Positions 39,280-48,335 of a stretch of DNA of 64,000 nt are shown here, one piece after another; positions within the stretch are counted from its first letter, which is position 1; every line of letters begins with the position of its first letter. Below the pieces are notes generated by a model. The model was not told the DNA's origin, ran no database searches, and worked only from the letters and a program-made list of their open reading frames with translations. This DNA comes from Micromonospora terminaliae. Lineage in GTDB: Bacteria > Actinomycetota > Actinomycetes > Mycobacteriales > Micromonosporaceae. The stretch covers positions 4,712,001-4,776,000 of the forward strand of contig NZ_CP045309.1 in NCBI RefSeq assembly GCF_009671205.1, written 5' to 3'. The position numbers and the translations under genes were made by a program.

Positions 39280-40095
39280 GTGTCCGCAACCCCCCTGCTG
39301 GAGCTACGCGGGATCGACAAGAGCTTCGGTCCCGTCCAGGTGCTGCGCGACGTGGCCTTCGCCGCGTACCCCGGCGAGGTGACCGCGCTGGTCGGCGACA
39401 ACGGCGCCGGCAAGTCGACCCTGGTGAAGTGCATCAGCGGCATCCATCCCACCGACGCCGGCGAGTTCCACTTCGACGGCCGGCCGGTGAGCATCAACAG
39501 CCCCCGGGACGCCGCCGCGCTGGGCATCGAGGTCGTCTACCAGGACCTCGCGCTCTGCGACAACCTCGACATCGTGCAGAACATGTTCCTCGGCCGGGAG
39601 AAGCGCAGCGGCATCGTGCTCGACGAGCCGACCATGGAGCAGATGGCCGCCGAGACCCTGGCCGGGCTGAGCGTGCGGACCGTCAAGTCGCTGCGTCAGC
39701 ACGTGTCCAGCCTCTCCGGCGGGCAGCGGCAGACCGTCGCCATCGCCAAGGCGGTGCTCTGGAACAGCAAGCTGGTCATCCTCGACGAGCCCACCGCCGC
39801 CCTCGGCGTCGCACAGACCGCCCAGGTGCTGGAACTGGTCCGCCGGCTCGCCGACAACGGCCTCGCCGTGGTGCTCATCTCGCACAACATGAACGACGTC
39901 TTCGCGGTCTCCGACCGCATCGCCGCCCTCTACCTCGGCCAGATGGTCGCCCAGGTGAAGACCAGCGACATCACGCACGCGCAGGTGGTCGAGCTGATCA
40001 CCGCCGGTCGCTCCGGCAACCTCGGCCTCGCCGACACGGGCAGCAACGGCACCGGCGCCGCGCCCGCCGACACGACTCCAGGAGCCGTCCGATGA
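39280..40095 (+). CDS. Sugar ABC transporter ATP-binding protein (single-domain)
   Basis: Walker A GDNGAGKST, signature LSGGQRQ, Walker B LVILDEPTAALG and an H-loop in ISHNMND. Unlike the classic XylG/MglA/RbsA ATPases of about 500 residues with two fused domains, it has one nucleotide-binding domain in 271 residues, so it must dimerise. The GTG at 39280 follows AAGGAG. The C-terminal 30 residues are a Gly/Ala/Thr tail. It overlaps the permease start as ATGA. Confidence 0.92.
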   Translation: MSATPLLELRGIDKSFGPVQVLRDVAFAAYPGEVTALVGDNGAGKSTLVKCISGIHPTDAGEFHFDGRPVSINSPRDAAALGIEVVYQDLALCDNLDIVQNMFLGREKRSGIVLDEPTMEQMAAETLAGLSVRTVKSLRQHVSSLSGGQRQTVAIAKAVLWNSKLVILDEPTAALGVAQTAQVLELVRRLADNGLAVVLISHNMNDVFAVSDRIAALYLGQMVAQVKTSDITHAQVVELITAGRSGNLGLADTGSNGTGAAPADTTPGAVR

Positions 40096-41351
40096 CCACC
40101 ACCGCCGTCCAGAAGGAAGGCCCCGCCGCAGTCGCGCCGGCGCCCACCGTCGGCACCCATTTCAACAACTACTGGCGCCGGGTACGCGGCGGCGACATCG
40201 GCGCGCTGCCGGCCGTGTTCATGCTCTTCGCGCTGGTGGTCGGCTTCTCGATCGCCCGGCCGACCTTCTTCACGGCCGGCAACTTCGCCAACCTGTTCAC
40301 CCAGGGCGCGGCGACCACGCTGATCGCGATGGGTCTGATCTTCGTCCTGCTGCTCGGCGAGATCGACCTCTCCGCCGGCTTCGCCAGCGGTGTCTGCGCC
40401 GCCATCCTGGCCAACGCGGTCACCGAGCGCGGCTACCCGTGGTACGTGGCGATGCTCGCCGCCGTGATCACCGGCGTGGTGATCGGCACCCTGCTCGGCC
40501 TGCTGGTCGCGAAGGTCGGCATCCCGTCCTTCGTGGTCACCCTGGCCGGCTTCCTCGCCTTCCAGGGCATCGTGCTGATGCTCATGAAGGAGGGCTCCAA
40601 CATCTCGGTGCGGGACGACATCATCCTCGCCATCGCCAACCGCAACCTCTCCCCCGCGCTCGGCTGGGCGCTGGCCGCGGTGGCCGTCGCCGGGTACGCG
40701 GCCGTGCAACTGCTGCGGCACCGCAACCGTGCCGCCCGCGGCCTGCTCACCGACCCGACCGCGGTGGTCCTCGCCCGGATCGTCGGCCTCGCCGTCATCC
40801 TCGGCCTCGCCGTCTACGTGCTCAACCTGGAGCGCAGCCGCAACGTACTGGTCGTCTCGCTCAAGGGCGTGCCGATCGTGGTGCCGATCATCGCGCTGCT
40901 GCTGGTGATCTGGACCTTCGTGCTCCAGCGCACCAGCTACGGCCGGCACGTCTACGCGGTCGGCGGCAACGCCGAGGCGGCCCGCCGGGCCGGCATCAAC
41001 GTCGACCGGATCCGCATCTCCGTGTTCGTCATCTGCTCCACGATGGCGGCGATCGGCGGCATCGTGGCGGCCAGCCGGGCCAACTCGGTCGACCCCAACA
41101 CCGGCGGCAGTAACGTACTGCTCTACGCCGTCGGCGCGGCGGTGATCGGCGGCACCAGCCTCTTCGGCGGCAAGGGCCGGATCCTGGACGCCGTCCTCGG
41201 TGGCGCGGTGGTCGCGGTCATCGACAACGGCATGGGACTGATGGGTTACAGCTCGGGCGTGAAGTACGTGGTGACCGGCGTGGTACTGCTCGCCGCCGCC
41301 ACGATCGACGCGCTGTCCCGCCGGCGGGCCGCCGCCACGGGCACCCGCTGA
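40092..41351 (+). CDS. Sugar ABC transporter permease (XylH-like)
   Basis: Ribose/xylose-type permease of the BPD_transp_2 family; 419 residues with about ten membrane spans beginning near residue 40 (LPAVFMLFALVVGFSIA). The conserved GEIDLSAG segment, YAVGGNAEAARRAGIN and VAASRANSVDPNTGG are characteristic. The ATG (40092) overlaps the ATPase stop by 4 bases. A loop with many basic residues (LLRHRNRAARG) is inserted mid-protein, as in other XylH proteins. Confidence 0.93.
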   Translation: MTTTAVQKEGPAAVAPAPTVGTHFNNYWRRVRGGDIGALPAVFMLFALVVGFSIARPTFFTAGNFANLFTQGAATTLIAMGLIFVLLLGEIDLSAGFASGVCAAILANAVTERGYPWYVAMLAAVITGVVIGTLLGLLVAKVGIPSFVVTLAGFLAFQGIVLMLMKEGSNISVRDDIILAIANRNLSPALGWALAAVAVAGYAAVQLLRHRNRAARGLLTDPTAVVLARIVGLAVILGLAVYVLNLERSRNVLVVSLKGVPIVVPIIALLLVIWTFVLQRTSYGRHVYAVGGNAEAARRAGINVDRIRISVFVICSTMAAIGGIVAASRANSVDPNTGGSNVLLYAVGAAVIGGTSLFGGKGRILDAVLGGAVVAVIDNGMGLMGYSSGVKYVVTGVVLLAAATIDALSRRRAAATGTR

Positions 41352-41364
41352 ACCCGGTACGGAC

Positions 41365-42558
41365 ATGACGGTGGCGATGCGTGCGGGACCGAGCCAGGAC
41401 GAGATCCGTCGGCAGAACCTGGGCGCGTTGCTCCGTTACGTCCACGTGCGGGGGGCCACCACCCGGGCGGAGCTGACCACCGCGCTCGGCCTCAACCGCA
41501 GCACCATCGGCGCGCTGACCGCCGACCTGGCCGGCGCCGGTCTGGTCAGCGAGGGGACGCCGAAGGAGACCGGCCGGGCCGGACGACCCTCGCTGGTCGT
41601 CCGGCCCGAGTCGGCCCGGGTCTACGCGTACGCGTACAGCATCGAGGTGGACCGGCTGCGGGCCGCGCGGGTCGGGCTCGGCGGCGAGGTGCTCGACCGG
41701 CGGGAGCTGGAACGGCCACGGAACCTGGTCGCCGGGGAGGCCGCCCCGCTGCTGGCCGACGCGGTGCGGGAGATGCACCGGGCGGTGCCGTCCGACTCGA
41801 TCTGCGTGGGCGCCGGCGTGGCGGTCTGCGGCATGGTCCGGCGCGAGGACGGGCTGGTCCGGCTCAGCCCCACCACGGGCTGGGTGGACGAGCCGATCGG
41901 CGCGGCGCTCGCCGCCGAGCTGGGCGTCGACGTGCCCATCACGGTGGGCAACGTGGCCGACGTGGCGGCCTTCGCCGAGCATGCCCGGGGCGCCGCGGCC
42001 GGCTGCGACAACGTGATCTACCTGTACGGGGACGTCGGTGTCGGCGCCGGCATCATCGCCGGCGGGCGGCGGCTCACCGGGCACGGCGGCTACAGCGGCG
42101 AGGTCGGCCACATGGTGGTGGTCCGCGACGGCGTGCGCTGCGACTGCGGCCGGCGCGGCTGCTGGGAGACCGAGATCGGCGAGCACGGGCTGCTCCGCGC
42201 CGCCGGCCGCTCCGACGCCCGGGGCCGGGAGGCGCTGCTGGCCGTCTTCGACGCCGCCGACCGGGGCGACGCCCGGGCCCAGACCGCCGTGCGGCAGGCC
42301 GGCGACTGGCTCGGCTTCGGCGTGGCCAACCTGGTCAACATCTTCAACCCCGAGATGGTCATCTTCGGTGGCACCATGCGCGACCTCTACCTGGCCGCCG
42401 CCGCCCAGGTGCGCAGCCGGCTCAACTCCAACGGGCTGCCCGCCTGCCTGGAGCACGTGCGGCTGCGTACCCCGAAACTCGGCGACGACGCGGCGCTCAT
42501 CGGCGCCGCCGAGCTGGCCTTCGAGCGCCTCCTCGCCGACCCGCTCGACGTCGGGTGA
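41365..42558 (+). CDS. ROK-family transcriptional repressor of the sugar operon
   Basis: 397 residues: a winged helix at about 15-75 (NLGALLRYVHVRGATTRAEL, RSTIGALTADL) and a C-terminal ROK sugar-kinase-like domain. The zinc motif CDCGRRGCWE and the phosphate loop YGDVGVGAGI are present, so sugar binding is plausible. Only 13 bp separate it from the permease stop, and it is on the same strand, so it is probably co-transcribed and autoregulated. The ATG at 41365 or 41377 could be used. Confidence 0.9.
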   Translation: MTVAMRAGPSQDEIRRQNLGALLRYVHVRGATTRAELTTALGLNRSTIGALTADLAGAGLVSEGTPKETGRAGRPSLVVRPESARVYAYAYSIEVDRLRAARVGLGGEVLDRRELERPRNLVAGEAAPLLADAVREMHRAVPSDSICVGAGVAVCGMVRREDGLVRLSPTTGWVDEPIGAALAAELGVDVPITVGNVADVAAFAEHARGAAAGCDNVIYLYGDVGVGAGIIAGGRRLTGHGGYSGEVGHMVVVRDGVRCDCGRRGCWETEIGEHGLLRAAGRSDARGREALLAVFDAADRGDARAQTAVRQAGDWLGFGVANLVNIFNPEMVIFGGTMRDLYLAAAAQVRSRLNSNGLPACLEHVRLRTPKLGDDAALIGAAELAFERLLADPLDVG

Positions 42559-42613
42559 CCGGCCGCCGCGCGGGGTGAACTGAATCGGCTCGTGATCCGT
42601 ACCAGTGGGCGGA

Positions 42614-42639
42614 CGGACGGCCGCGGGGGCGGCCGTCCG
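42614..42639 (+). terminator. Terminator after the ROK gene
   Basis: An 11-bp stem (42614-42624 with 42629-42639) with a GGGG loop lies between the ROK stop and the DUF4142 gene. Confidence 0.6.
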
Positions 42640-42682
42640 CGCCATCCCGCGTACCGGTCCGGACCGAGGAGGCACCGCAACC

Positions 42683-43420
42683 ATGGCACCGCTGGAATCC
42701 GTACGCCGCCGGCTGGCGCACCGGGTGATCCTGCTGCTCGTCGCGCTCGCCGCGGGGATCGGCGTCCTTCCCGGCGCGGCACTGGCCGCGCCCAACCCCG
42801 TCGTGCAGCTCAACGCCGCCGACATGACGCTGCTCAACGGCGTACGGCTGGCCGGGCTCTGGGAGATGCCGGCCGGGCAGATGGCCGCCGAGAAGGGCCA
42901 GTCGAAGCGGGTACGGGAGATCGGCGCGGAGATCGCGCGACAGCACGGCATCCTGGACCAGCTCGTGGTCGAGGCGGCGAACAAGCTGGGCGCCACCCTG
43001 CCGACCACACCGACCACCCAGCAGCAGGGCTGGCTGACCGAGATGCAGAACGCCACCGGCGCCCAGTTCGACCAGATCTTCGTGACCCGGCTGCGGGTCG
43101 CGCACGGCAACATCTTCCCGGTGATCGGCGCGGTCCGGGCCAGCACCCGCGACCCGATCGTGCGCAAGCTCGCCGACCAGACGAACACCTTCGTCACCAA
43201 CCACATGCTGATGCTGGAGAGCACCGGGCTGGTCCGCTGGCAGCAGCTCCCGCCTCCCGCGATGCCCCCGGCGCAGAGCGACTCGCTGATCGCCGCCGCC
43301 GGCGCCAACGTCGGCAGCACCGGCGGGACCCAGATCAGCACGACCCTCGTCTGGGCCGTCTTCCTGCTCGCCCTGGCCACCGGCGGGTACGCGACCTGGC
43401 GGCTGCTGCGCCGCACCTGA
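42683..43420 (+). CDS. Secreted DUF4142 protein with C-terminal membrane anchor
   Basis: Signal peptide of about 37 residues with an AALAA cleavage region, then a ferritin-like helical DUF4142 domain (about 45-195) and a C-terminal membrane helix (TTLVWAVFLLALATGGYATW) with basic residues after it. It should be exposed outside the membrane and tethered at its end. Function is unknown; DUF4142 proteins are often stress-related. ATG at 42683 follows AGGAGG. 245 residues. Confidence 0.85.
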   Translation: MAPLESVRRRLAHRVILLLVALAAGIGVLPGAALAAPNPVVQLNAADMTLLNGVRLAGLWEMPAGQMAAEKGQSKRVREIGAEIARQHGILDQLVVEAANKLGATLPTTPTTQQQGWLTEMQNATGAQFDQIFVTRLRVAHGNIFPVIGAVRASTRDPIVRKLADQTNTFVTNHMLMLESTGLVRWQQLPPPAMPPAQSDSLIAAAGANVGSTGGTQISTTLVWAVFLLALATGGYATWRLLRRT

Positions 43421-43436
43421 CGACGCCGTTCGCGCG

Positions 43437-43466
43437 GGGCCCCCACCGGCGTTCCGGTGGGGGCCC
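43437..43466. terminator. Bidirectional terminator
   Basis: A perfect 13-bp stem (43437-43449 with 43454-43466) with a CGTT loop, followed by TTCGTTC, lies between the convergent DUF4142 and ABC genes. Confidence 0.8.
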
Positions 43467-43471
43467 TTCGT

Positions 43472-45235
43472 TCAGCCGTGCCAGGACCGCCAGAGGGCGG
43501 CATACGAGCCGTCGGCGGCGACCAGTTCGTCGTGCGGGCCCAGCTCGGTGATCCGGCCGTCCTCGACCACCGCCACCCGGTCCGCGTCGTGCGCGGAGAA
43601 GAGGCGGTGCGCGATGGCGATGACGGTCCGGCCCTGGAGCACCGCGGCCAGCGAGCGTTCCAGCGCCCGGGCCGCCCGCGGGTCGATCAGCGAGGTGGCC
43701 TCGTCCAGCACCAGGGTGTGCGGGTCGGCGAGCACCAACCGGGCCAGCGCGAGCTGCTGCGCCTGGGCCGGCGAGAGGGGGTGCCCGCCGGCCCCGACCC
43801 GGGTGTCCAGCCCGTCCGGCAGCGCCTGCGCCCAGTCGAGCGCGTCGACCGCGGCGAGCGCCGCGCGCACCTCGGCGGGCCCGGCGGCCGGGCGGACCAT
43901 CGACACGTTGTCGGCGAGGGTGCCGATGAAGACGTGGTGCTCCTGGCTGACCAGCGCCACATGCGTGCGCAGCTCGGCCAGGGGCAGCCCGGAGAGCGGC
44001 CGGCCGTCCACGGTCACCGTGCCGGCGCGCGGCGGGTGCACCCCGGCCAGCAGCCGGCCCAGGGTGGACTTCCCCGCGCCGGACGGGCCGACCATGGCCA
44101 GCTTCTCCCCCGGCCGCGGCACCAGGGTCACCCCGTGCAGCACGTCGTGTCCGGCGCGGTACGCGTACCGGACGTCGTGGGCCGCGAGCCGCCCGCCGTC
44201 GGTGACCGGCCGGTCGGGCGACGCGTCGGCGGCACCGGTCGGCCGGTCGGCCGTTCCCGCCGGCTCGGCCACGCCGAGCAGCCGGGCCAGCGAGGCACCG
44301 CCGACCTGGAACTCGTCCAGCCAGGAGAGCAGCCGGTCGACCGGGTCCACCAGTTGCTGGGCGTAGAGGGTGGCCGCGGTGACCTGCCCGAGGCTGACCC
44401 AGCCCTCCAGGTAGAACCAGCCGCCGAGCAGCAGCGTGCCGGCCACCGGCAGCAGGTAGCCGATCTCGGCGACCGGGAAGAAGACCGTCCGCAGGTTCAG
44501 CGTGTAGTACTCGGCCGCGTACGACCGGCGGATGTCGGCGTCGGTGCGGGCCCGGCGGCGGGCCTGCTGGCGCAGCGCCTCCGTGGTCCGGGCCCCCTCG
44601 ACCGTCTCGCTGATCCCGTCGGTGATGTCGGAGTACGCGGCGTTCTCCCGCAGGTAGCCGGCCGGCGCCCGGCGCAGGTACCAGCGCGTGCCGGCGACCA
44701 GCAGCGGAACCGCGAGCAGGCAGGGCACCACCAGCAGCGGCCCGGTCAGCGCCACGGCGCCGAGGATCAGCAGCACGGTGACCGCCGCGATCAGCGTCTC
44801 CGGTGCGGCGAACCGGACCGTCCGGGACAGCGCGGCGACGTCCCGGGACGTGCGGGTGAGCAGGTCGCCGGTGCCGGCCCGCTCCACCGTGGACAGCGGC
44901 AGGGCCAGCACCCGGTCGACGAACTCCTCGCGCAGCTCGGCGAGGACCCGCTCGCCGAGCCGGGCCGACGCCAGGTGGGCGAAGCGGACCAGCACCGACT
45001 GGGCGACCACGAAGCCCGCGATGGCCAGGGCGATCCGGTCGACCGTCACGGCGCCGACGCCGCGCGAGATCCCCTCCACGAGGTCGCCGAGGAGCCGGGG
45101 CGCGACCAGGCCGGCGGCCGCGGCGAGCGCGTGCAGGCCGAGCGCGGCGGCCAGGCCGCGCGGGTGCCGGCGGAACAGCTCCCGCGCGTACCGGCGGACC
45201 TGCCGCGCGTCGGCGACGGGCAGGGCGTTGCTCAC
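43472..45235 (-). CDS. ABC exporter half-transporter, subunit with active Walker motifs
   Basis: Type I exporter half: six membrane spans (about 20-300) and a nucleotide-binding domain (about 355-580). Walker A GPSGAGKST and Walker B LVLDEATS are intact, but the signature reads LSPAQ instead of LSGGQ. Its GTG overlaps the stop of the upstream partner (GTGA) and follows GAGGAG, so the two halves are made together as a heterodimer. The signature loss is complementary to the partner's defects. The exported compound is unknown. Confidence 0.9.
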   Translation of the reverse strand: MSNALPVADARQVRRYARELFRRHPRGLAAALGLHALAAAAGLVAPRLLGDLVEGISRGVGAVTVDRIALAIAGFVVAQSVLVRFAHLASARLGERVLAELREEFVDRVLALPLSTVERAGTGDLLTRTSRDVAALSRTVRFAAPETLIAAVTVLLILGAVALTGPLLVVPCLLAVPLLVAGTRWYLRRAPAGYLRENAAYSDITDGISETVEGARTTEALRQQARRRARTDADIRRSYAAEYYTLNLRTVFFPVAEIGYLLPVAGTLLLGGWFYLEGWVSLGQVTAATLYAQQLVDPVDRLLSWLDEFQVGGASLARLLGVAEPAGTADRPTGAADASPDRPVTDGGRLAAHDVRYAYRAGHDVLHGVTLVPRPGEKLAMVGPSGAGKSTLGRLLAGVHPPRAGTVTVDGRPLSGLPLAELRTHVALVSQEHHVFIGTLADNVSMVRPAAGPAEVRAALAAVDALDWAQALPDGLDTRVGAGGHPLSPAQAQQLALARLVLADPHTLVLDEATSLIDPRAARALERSLAAVLQGRTVIAIAHRLFSAHDADRVAVVEDGRITELGPHDELVAADGSYAALWRSWHG

Positions 45236-46938
45236 CGGTCCTCCTCCCGGCTCACCGTGGCCCGGTACCGGGGCTCGGCGGCCAGCAACTCGTCGTGGCG
45301 GCCCTCGGCGACGACCTTGCCGTCCTCCACGAAGACCACGTGCTCGGCGCGGCCGAGCACCAGCGGGCTGGTGGTGCACACCAGCGTCGTCCGGCCGCGC
45401 CGCGCGGCGGCCAGCCGGTCGGCGATGCGCGCCTCGGTGTGCGCGTCCACCGCGCTGGTCGGCTCGACCAGGATCAGCGCCTCCGGGTCGGCGACCAGCG
45501 CCCGGGCCAGCCGCAGCCGCTGCCGCTGACCGCCGGAGAACTCCCGGCCGCGCTCGGCGACCGGGCCGTCCAGGCCGCCGGGCAGCGCCTCGACGATGTC
45601 CGTGGCGCTCGCCGCCACCAGCGCCGCCTCGACCGCCCGGCGGTCACCCCGGTCGTGCGGGTCCAGCTCCGTGCGGAGGGTGCCGCTGAACAGCTGCGCG
45701 TCGTTGTCGGCCACCAGGATCCGCTCGCGCACCGTCGCCAGCGCCACGTCCCGCAGCGGTACGCCGTGCAGCGTCACGTCCCCGTCGGCGTACCGGCCGA
45801 GGCGGTCGGCGATCTCGGCGGCGTCCTCCGGGGCGGTGGCGGCCAGCGCGGTGAGCCGGCCCGGCCGCAGCACCAGCCCCGAGCGCACGTCCACCAGCTC
45901 GCCCGGCCCCTCGGGCACCGCCACCGGGCGGGCCGGGTCGGTGAACTCCGGGGCCAGGCGGAGCAGCCGCACCACGCGGCGGGCCGCGACGTGCCCCCGG
46001 GTCAGCTTGTCGGCCGCCTCGGTGAGGTTGCGCAGCGGGCTGACCAGGAACGCCGTGTAGCCGTAGAACGAGACGAGCTGACCCGCGCTGATCTCGCCGC
46101 GCAGCGCGAACCGGGCCCCGAGCCAGGTCACCAGCACCACGAAGACGCCGGGCAGCAGGATCTGCGCGGCCTGGATGAGCGACTCGACCCGGGCCACCCG
46201 CAGGCCGTTCGCCCGCAGCGCCTGGGACTGCTCCCGGTAGCGGGCGCCCAGCACCGGCTCACCGCCCACCCCGCGCAGCACCCGAAGCCCCGAGACGATG
46301 TCGCCGGCCCGGGCGGTCAGCTCGCCGGTCGACTCCCGGTACGCCGCCTGCTGCCGGTGCAGCGGCCGGATGAGCAGCGCCACCAGCGCCATGAGCAGCG
46401 GCACCCCGAGCACCACCACGAGGCCGAGCGGCAGGGACGCGGTGAGCAGGATCACCGCCACCGTGGCGATGGCGACCACCGCGCCGGTGCCCCGGGCCGT
46501 GATGTCGATCGCGCTGCCGATGTGCTCGATGTCGGCCGTACCGATGCTCACCACCTCGCCCGCGGCGACCCGCCGGGGCAGCGCGGCGCCGAGCCGGTTG
46601 GTGGCGTCCACGGTGACCTGCACGGTCCGGTACGCGGCGCCGAGCCAGTTGTGCACCGCGCAGCGGTGCCGCAGGATGCCGGTCACGGCCTGGACGACGC
46701 CCAGCCCGAGCAGGACGAGGCCCCAGCGGACCAGGGCGTCCGGGTCGCGGTGGGCCAGGCCGGCGTCGACGGCCCGGCCGATGGCGGCCGGCATCAGCGC
46801 CTGCGCCACCATCCAGGTGACACCGAGGGCGATGGCGCCGCCGAAGAGCAGCGGACGCCGACCGGCGAGCCAGACCAGGTAACGGGTGGCGGACCGGGCG
46901 TCGGGGGTGCCGGGATCGCCGGCGGGTGAGAAACGCAT
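45232..46938 (-). CDS. ABC exporter half-transporter, subunit with degenerate nucleotide site
   Basis: Partner of the previous half. Six membrane spans (about 20-300), then a nucleotide-binding domain in which the Walker A region reads LTALAATAPEDAAEIA with no GxxGxGKS/T, and the Walker B Asp is Val (LILVEPTSAVD). The signature FSGGQRQR is intact, so it completes the active site with the other subunit's Walker A. A TAGCGT box (46948-46953) is 9 bp before the ATG at 46938, so this start is preferred to the GTG at 46944, which would precede the likely transcription start. Confidence 0.88.
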   Translation of the reverse strand: MRFSPAGDPGTPDARSATRYLVWLAGRRPLLFGGAIALGVTWMVAQALMPAAIGRAVDAGLAHRDPDALVRWGLVLLGLGVVQAVTGILRHRCAVHNWLGAAYRTVQVTVDATNRLGAALPRRVAAGEVVSIGTADIEHIGSAIDITARGTGAVVAIATVAVILLTASLPLGLVVVLGVPLLMALVALLIRPLHRQQAAYRESTGELTARAGDIVSGLRVLRGVGGEPVLGARYREQSQALRANGLRVARVESLIQAAQILLPGVFVVLVTWLGARFALRGEISAGQLVSFYGYTAFLVSPLRNLTEAADKLTRGHVAARRVVRLLRLAPEFTDPARPVAVPEGPGELVDVRSGLVLRPGRLTALAATAPEDAAEIADRLGRYADGDVTLHGVPLRDVALATVRERILVADNDAQLFSGTLRTELDPHDRGDRRAVEAALVAASATDIVEALPGGLDGPVAERGREFSGGQRQRLRLARALVADPEALILVEPTSAVDAHTEARIADRLAAARRGRTTLVCTTSPLVLGRAEHVVFVEDGKVVAEGRHDELLAAEPRYRATVSREEDR

Positions 46939-47010
46939 GACCACCCGACGCTAGGTGCCGGGCCGGGGCGGACGCCAACGGGTTTCCCGCCGGTCAGGCG
47001 GGCCGCCGGG

Positions 47011-47265
47011 TCAGCGGTCGACCTGGGTGAAGTCCCAGCTGTGCGGCGGCCGGGCGACCAGCCGCATGGGCGGCTCGGGCAGTTCCCGCGGGTTGCTCCG
47101 CCACTTCGAGATCACCACGACCCGGTGGTCGGTGGAGGAGAACACCTCGCTGGACAGGTGCAGCGGCTCGTGCTCGAACTCGGGCAGCGCGGTCTCGCAC
47201 ACCCAGGTGATCAGGTCGGCGAAGCCGTACGGCTCGGCCTTCGCCTCCCACATCCGGACGATCAC
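47011..47265 (-). CDS. Small conserved hypothetical protein in the tsa operon
   Basis: 84 residues, no recognised family. The sequence (MIVRMWEAKAEPYGFADLIT at the start, later VVVISKWRSNP) alternates beta-like and helical stretches, which resembles the small ferredoxin-like ABM fold, but this is a weak guess. GTG at 47265 has GAGGGG upstream. It starts 18 bp after the tsaD stop on the same strand, so it is probably the last gene of the tsaB-rimI-tsaD transcript. Confidence 0.65.
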   Translation of the reverse strand: MIVRMWEAKAEPYGFADLITWVCETALPEFEHEPLHLSSEVFSSTDHRVVVISKWRSNPRELPEPPMRLVARPPHSWDFTQVDR

Positions 47266-47283
47266 GTCGGTCCCCTCCCCGCC

Positions 47284-48330
47284 TCAGACGCTGACCACGG
47301 TCAGCGGCATGGCGGAGTCGGCCGGCAGGTCCAGCCGGCTCGGGGCGACGCCCGCGGCGACCAGGTGCGAGCCGAGCGCGGCCACCATCGCGCCGTTGTC
47401 GGTGCAGAGCTTCGGCCGGGGCGTACGCACCCGGACGCCGTGCTTCGCGGCCCGGTGCTCCGCCATCGCCCGCAGCCGCGAGTTGGCCGCCACCCCGCCG
47501 CCGATCACCAGCGTGTCGATGCCGCTGGTGCGGCAGGCGTCCAGCGCCTTGCCGACCAGCACGTCGCAGACCGCCTCCTGGAAGGACGCGGCCACGTCGG
47601 CCACCGGCACCGGCTCGCCCGCCCGCTGCCGCGCCTCCACCCAGCGGGCCACCGCCGTCTTGAGACCCGAGAAGGAGAAGTCGAAGCGGTGCCCCGCCAG
47701 GTCCTTGGGCGCGGTCAGCCCGCGCGGGAAGGCGATCGCCGCCGGATCGCCGGCCCGCGCCTCCCGGTCGATGAACGGGCCGCCCGGGAACGGCAGCCCG
47801 AGCAGCCGGGCCACCTTGTCGAACGCCTCGCCGGCCGCGTCGTCGATGGTCGCGCCGAGCGGGGTGACCTCCCGGGCCAGGTCGTCGACGCGCAGCAACG
47901 AGGAGTGCCCGCCGGAGACCAGCAGGGCGATGGCCGGCTCGGGCAGGGGGCCGTGCTCCAGGGTGTCCACGGCCACGTGCGCGGCGAGGTGGTTCACCCC
48001 GTACACCGGCTTCTCGGCGGCCACCGCGTACCCCTTGGCGGCGGCGACCCCGACGAGCAGCGCGCCGGCCAGGCCCGGCCCGGAGGTGACGGCGATCGCG
48101 TCGATGTCGGCGATCGTCACCCCGGCCTCGCGCAGCGCCCGGTCCATGGTCGGCACGATGGCCTCCAGGTGGGCGCGGCTGGCCACCTCGGGCACCACAC
48201 CGCCGAACCGGGCGTGCTCCTCGACGCTGGAGGCCAGCGCGTCGGCGAGCAGGGTGTGCCCGCGGACGATGCCCACCCCGGTCTCGTCGCAGGAGGTCTC
48301 GATGCCGAGGATCAGTGGTTCGTCAGCCAT
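47284..48330 (-). CDS. tsaD: tRNA threonylcarbamoyladenosine transferase TsaD
   Basis: Transfers threonylcarbamoyl to A37 of ANN-decoding tRNAs, with TsaB and TsaE. ASKHA fold with [10 protein letters not shown] at the start, metal ligands His114 and His118 in NHLAAH, and the [17 protein letters not shown] and CTDNGAM motifs. ATG at 48330 gives 348 residues, normal length. It begins 5 bp after the rimI stop, and both tsaB and tsaE are nearby. Confidence 0.96.
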   Translation of the reverse strand: MADEPLILGIETSCDETGVGIVRGHTLLADALASSVEEHARFGGVVPEVASRAHLEAIVPTMDRALREAGVTIADIDAIAVTSGPGLAGALLVGVAAAKGYAVAAEKPVYGVNHLAAHVAVDTLEHGPLPEPAIALLVSGGHSSLLRVDDLAREVTPLGATIDDAAGEAFDKVARLLGLPFPGGPFIDREARAGDPAAIAFPRGLTAPKDLAGHRFDFSFSGLKTAVARWVEARQRAGEPVPVADVAASFQEAVCDVLVGKALDACRTSGIDTLVIGGGVAANSRLRAMAEHRAAKHGVRVRTPRPKLCTDNGAMVAALGSHLVAAGVAPSRLDLPADSAMPLTVVSV

Positions 48331-48335
48331 GCGCG

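Noticed and set aside
46939..47010. A terminator between the exporter operon and the 84-residue gene
   Set aside because: Short GC-rich complementarity (CCGCC/GGCGG) is present but the stem is too weak and interrupted to call.
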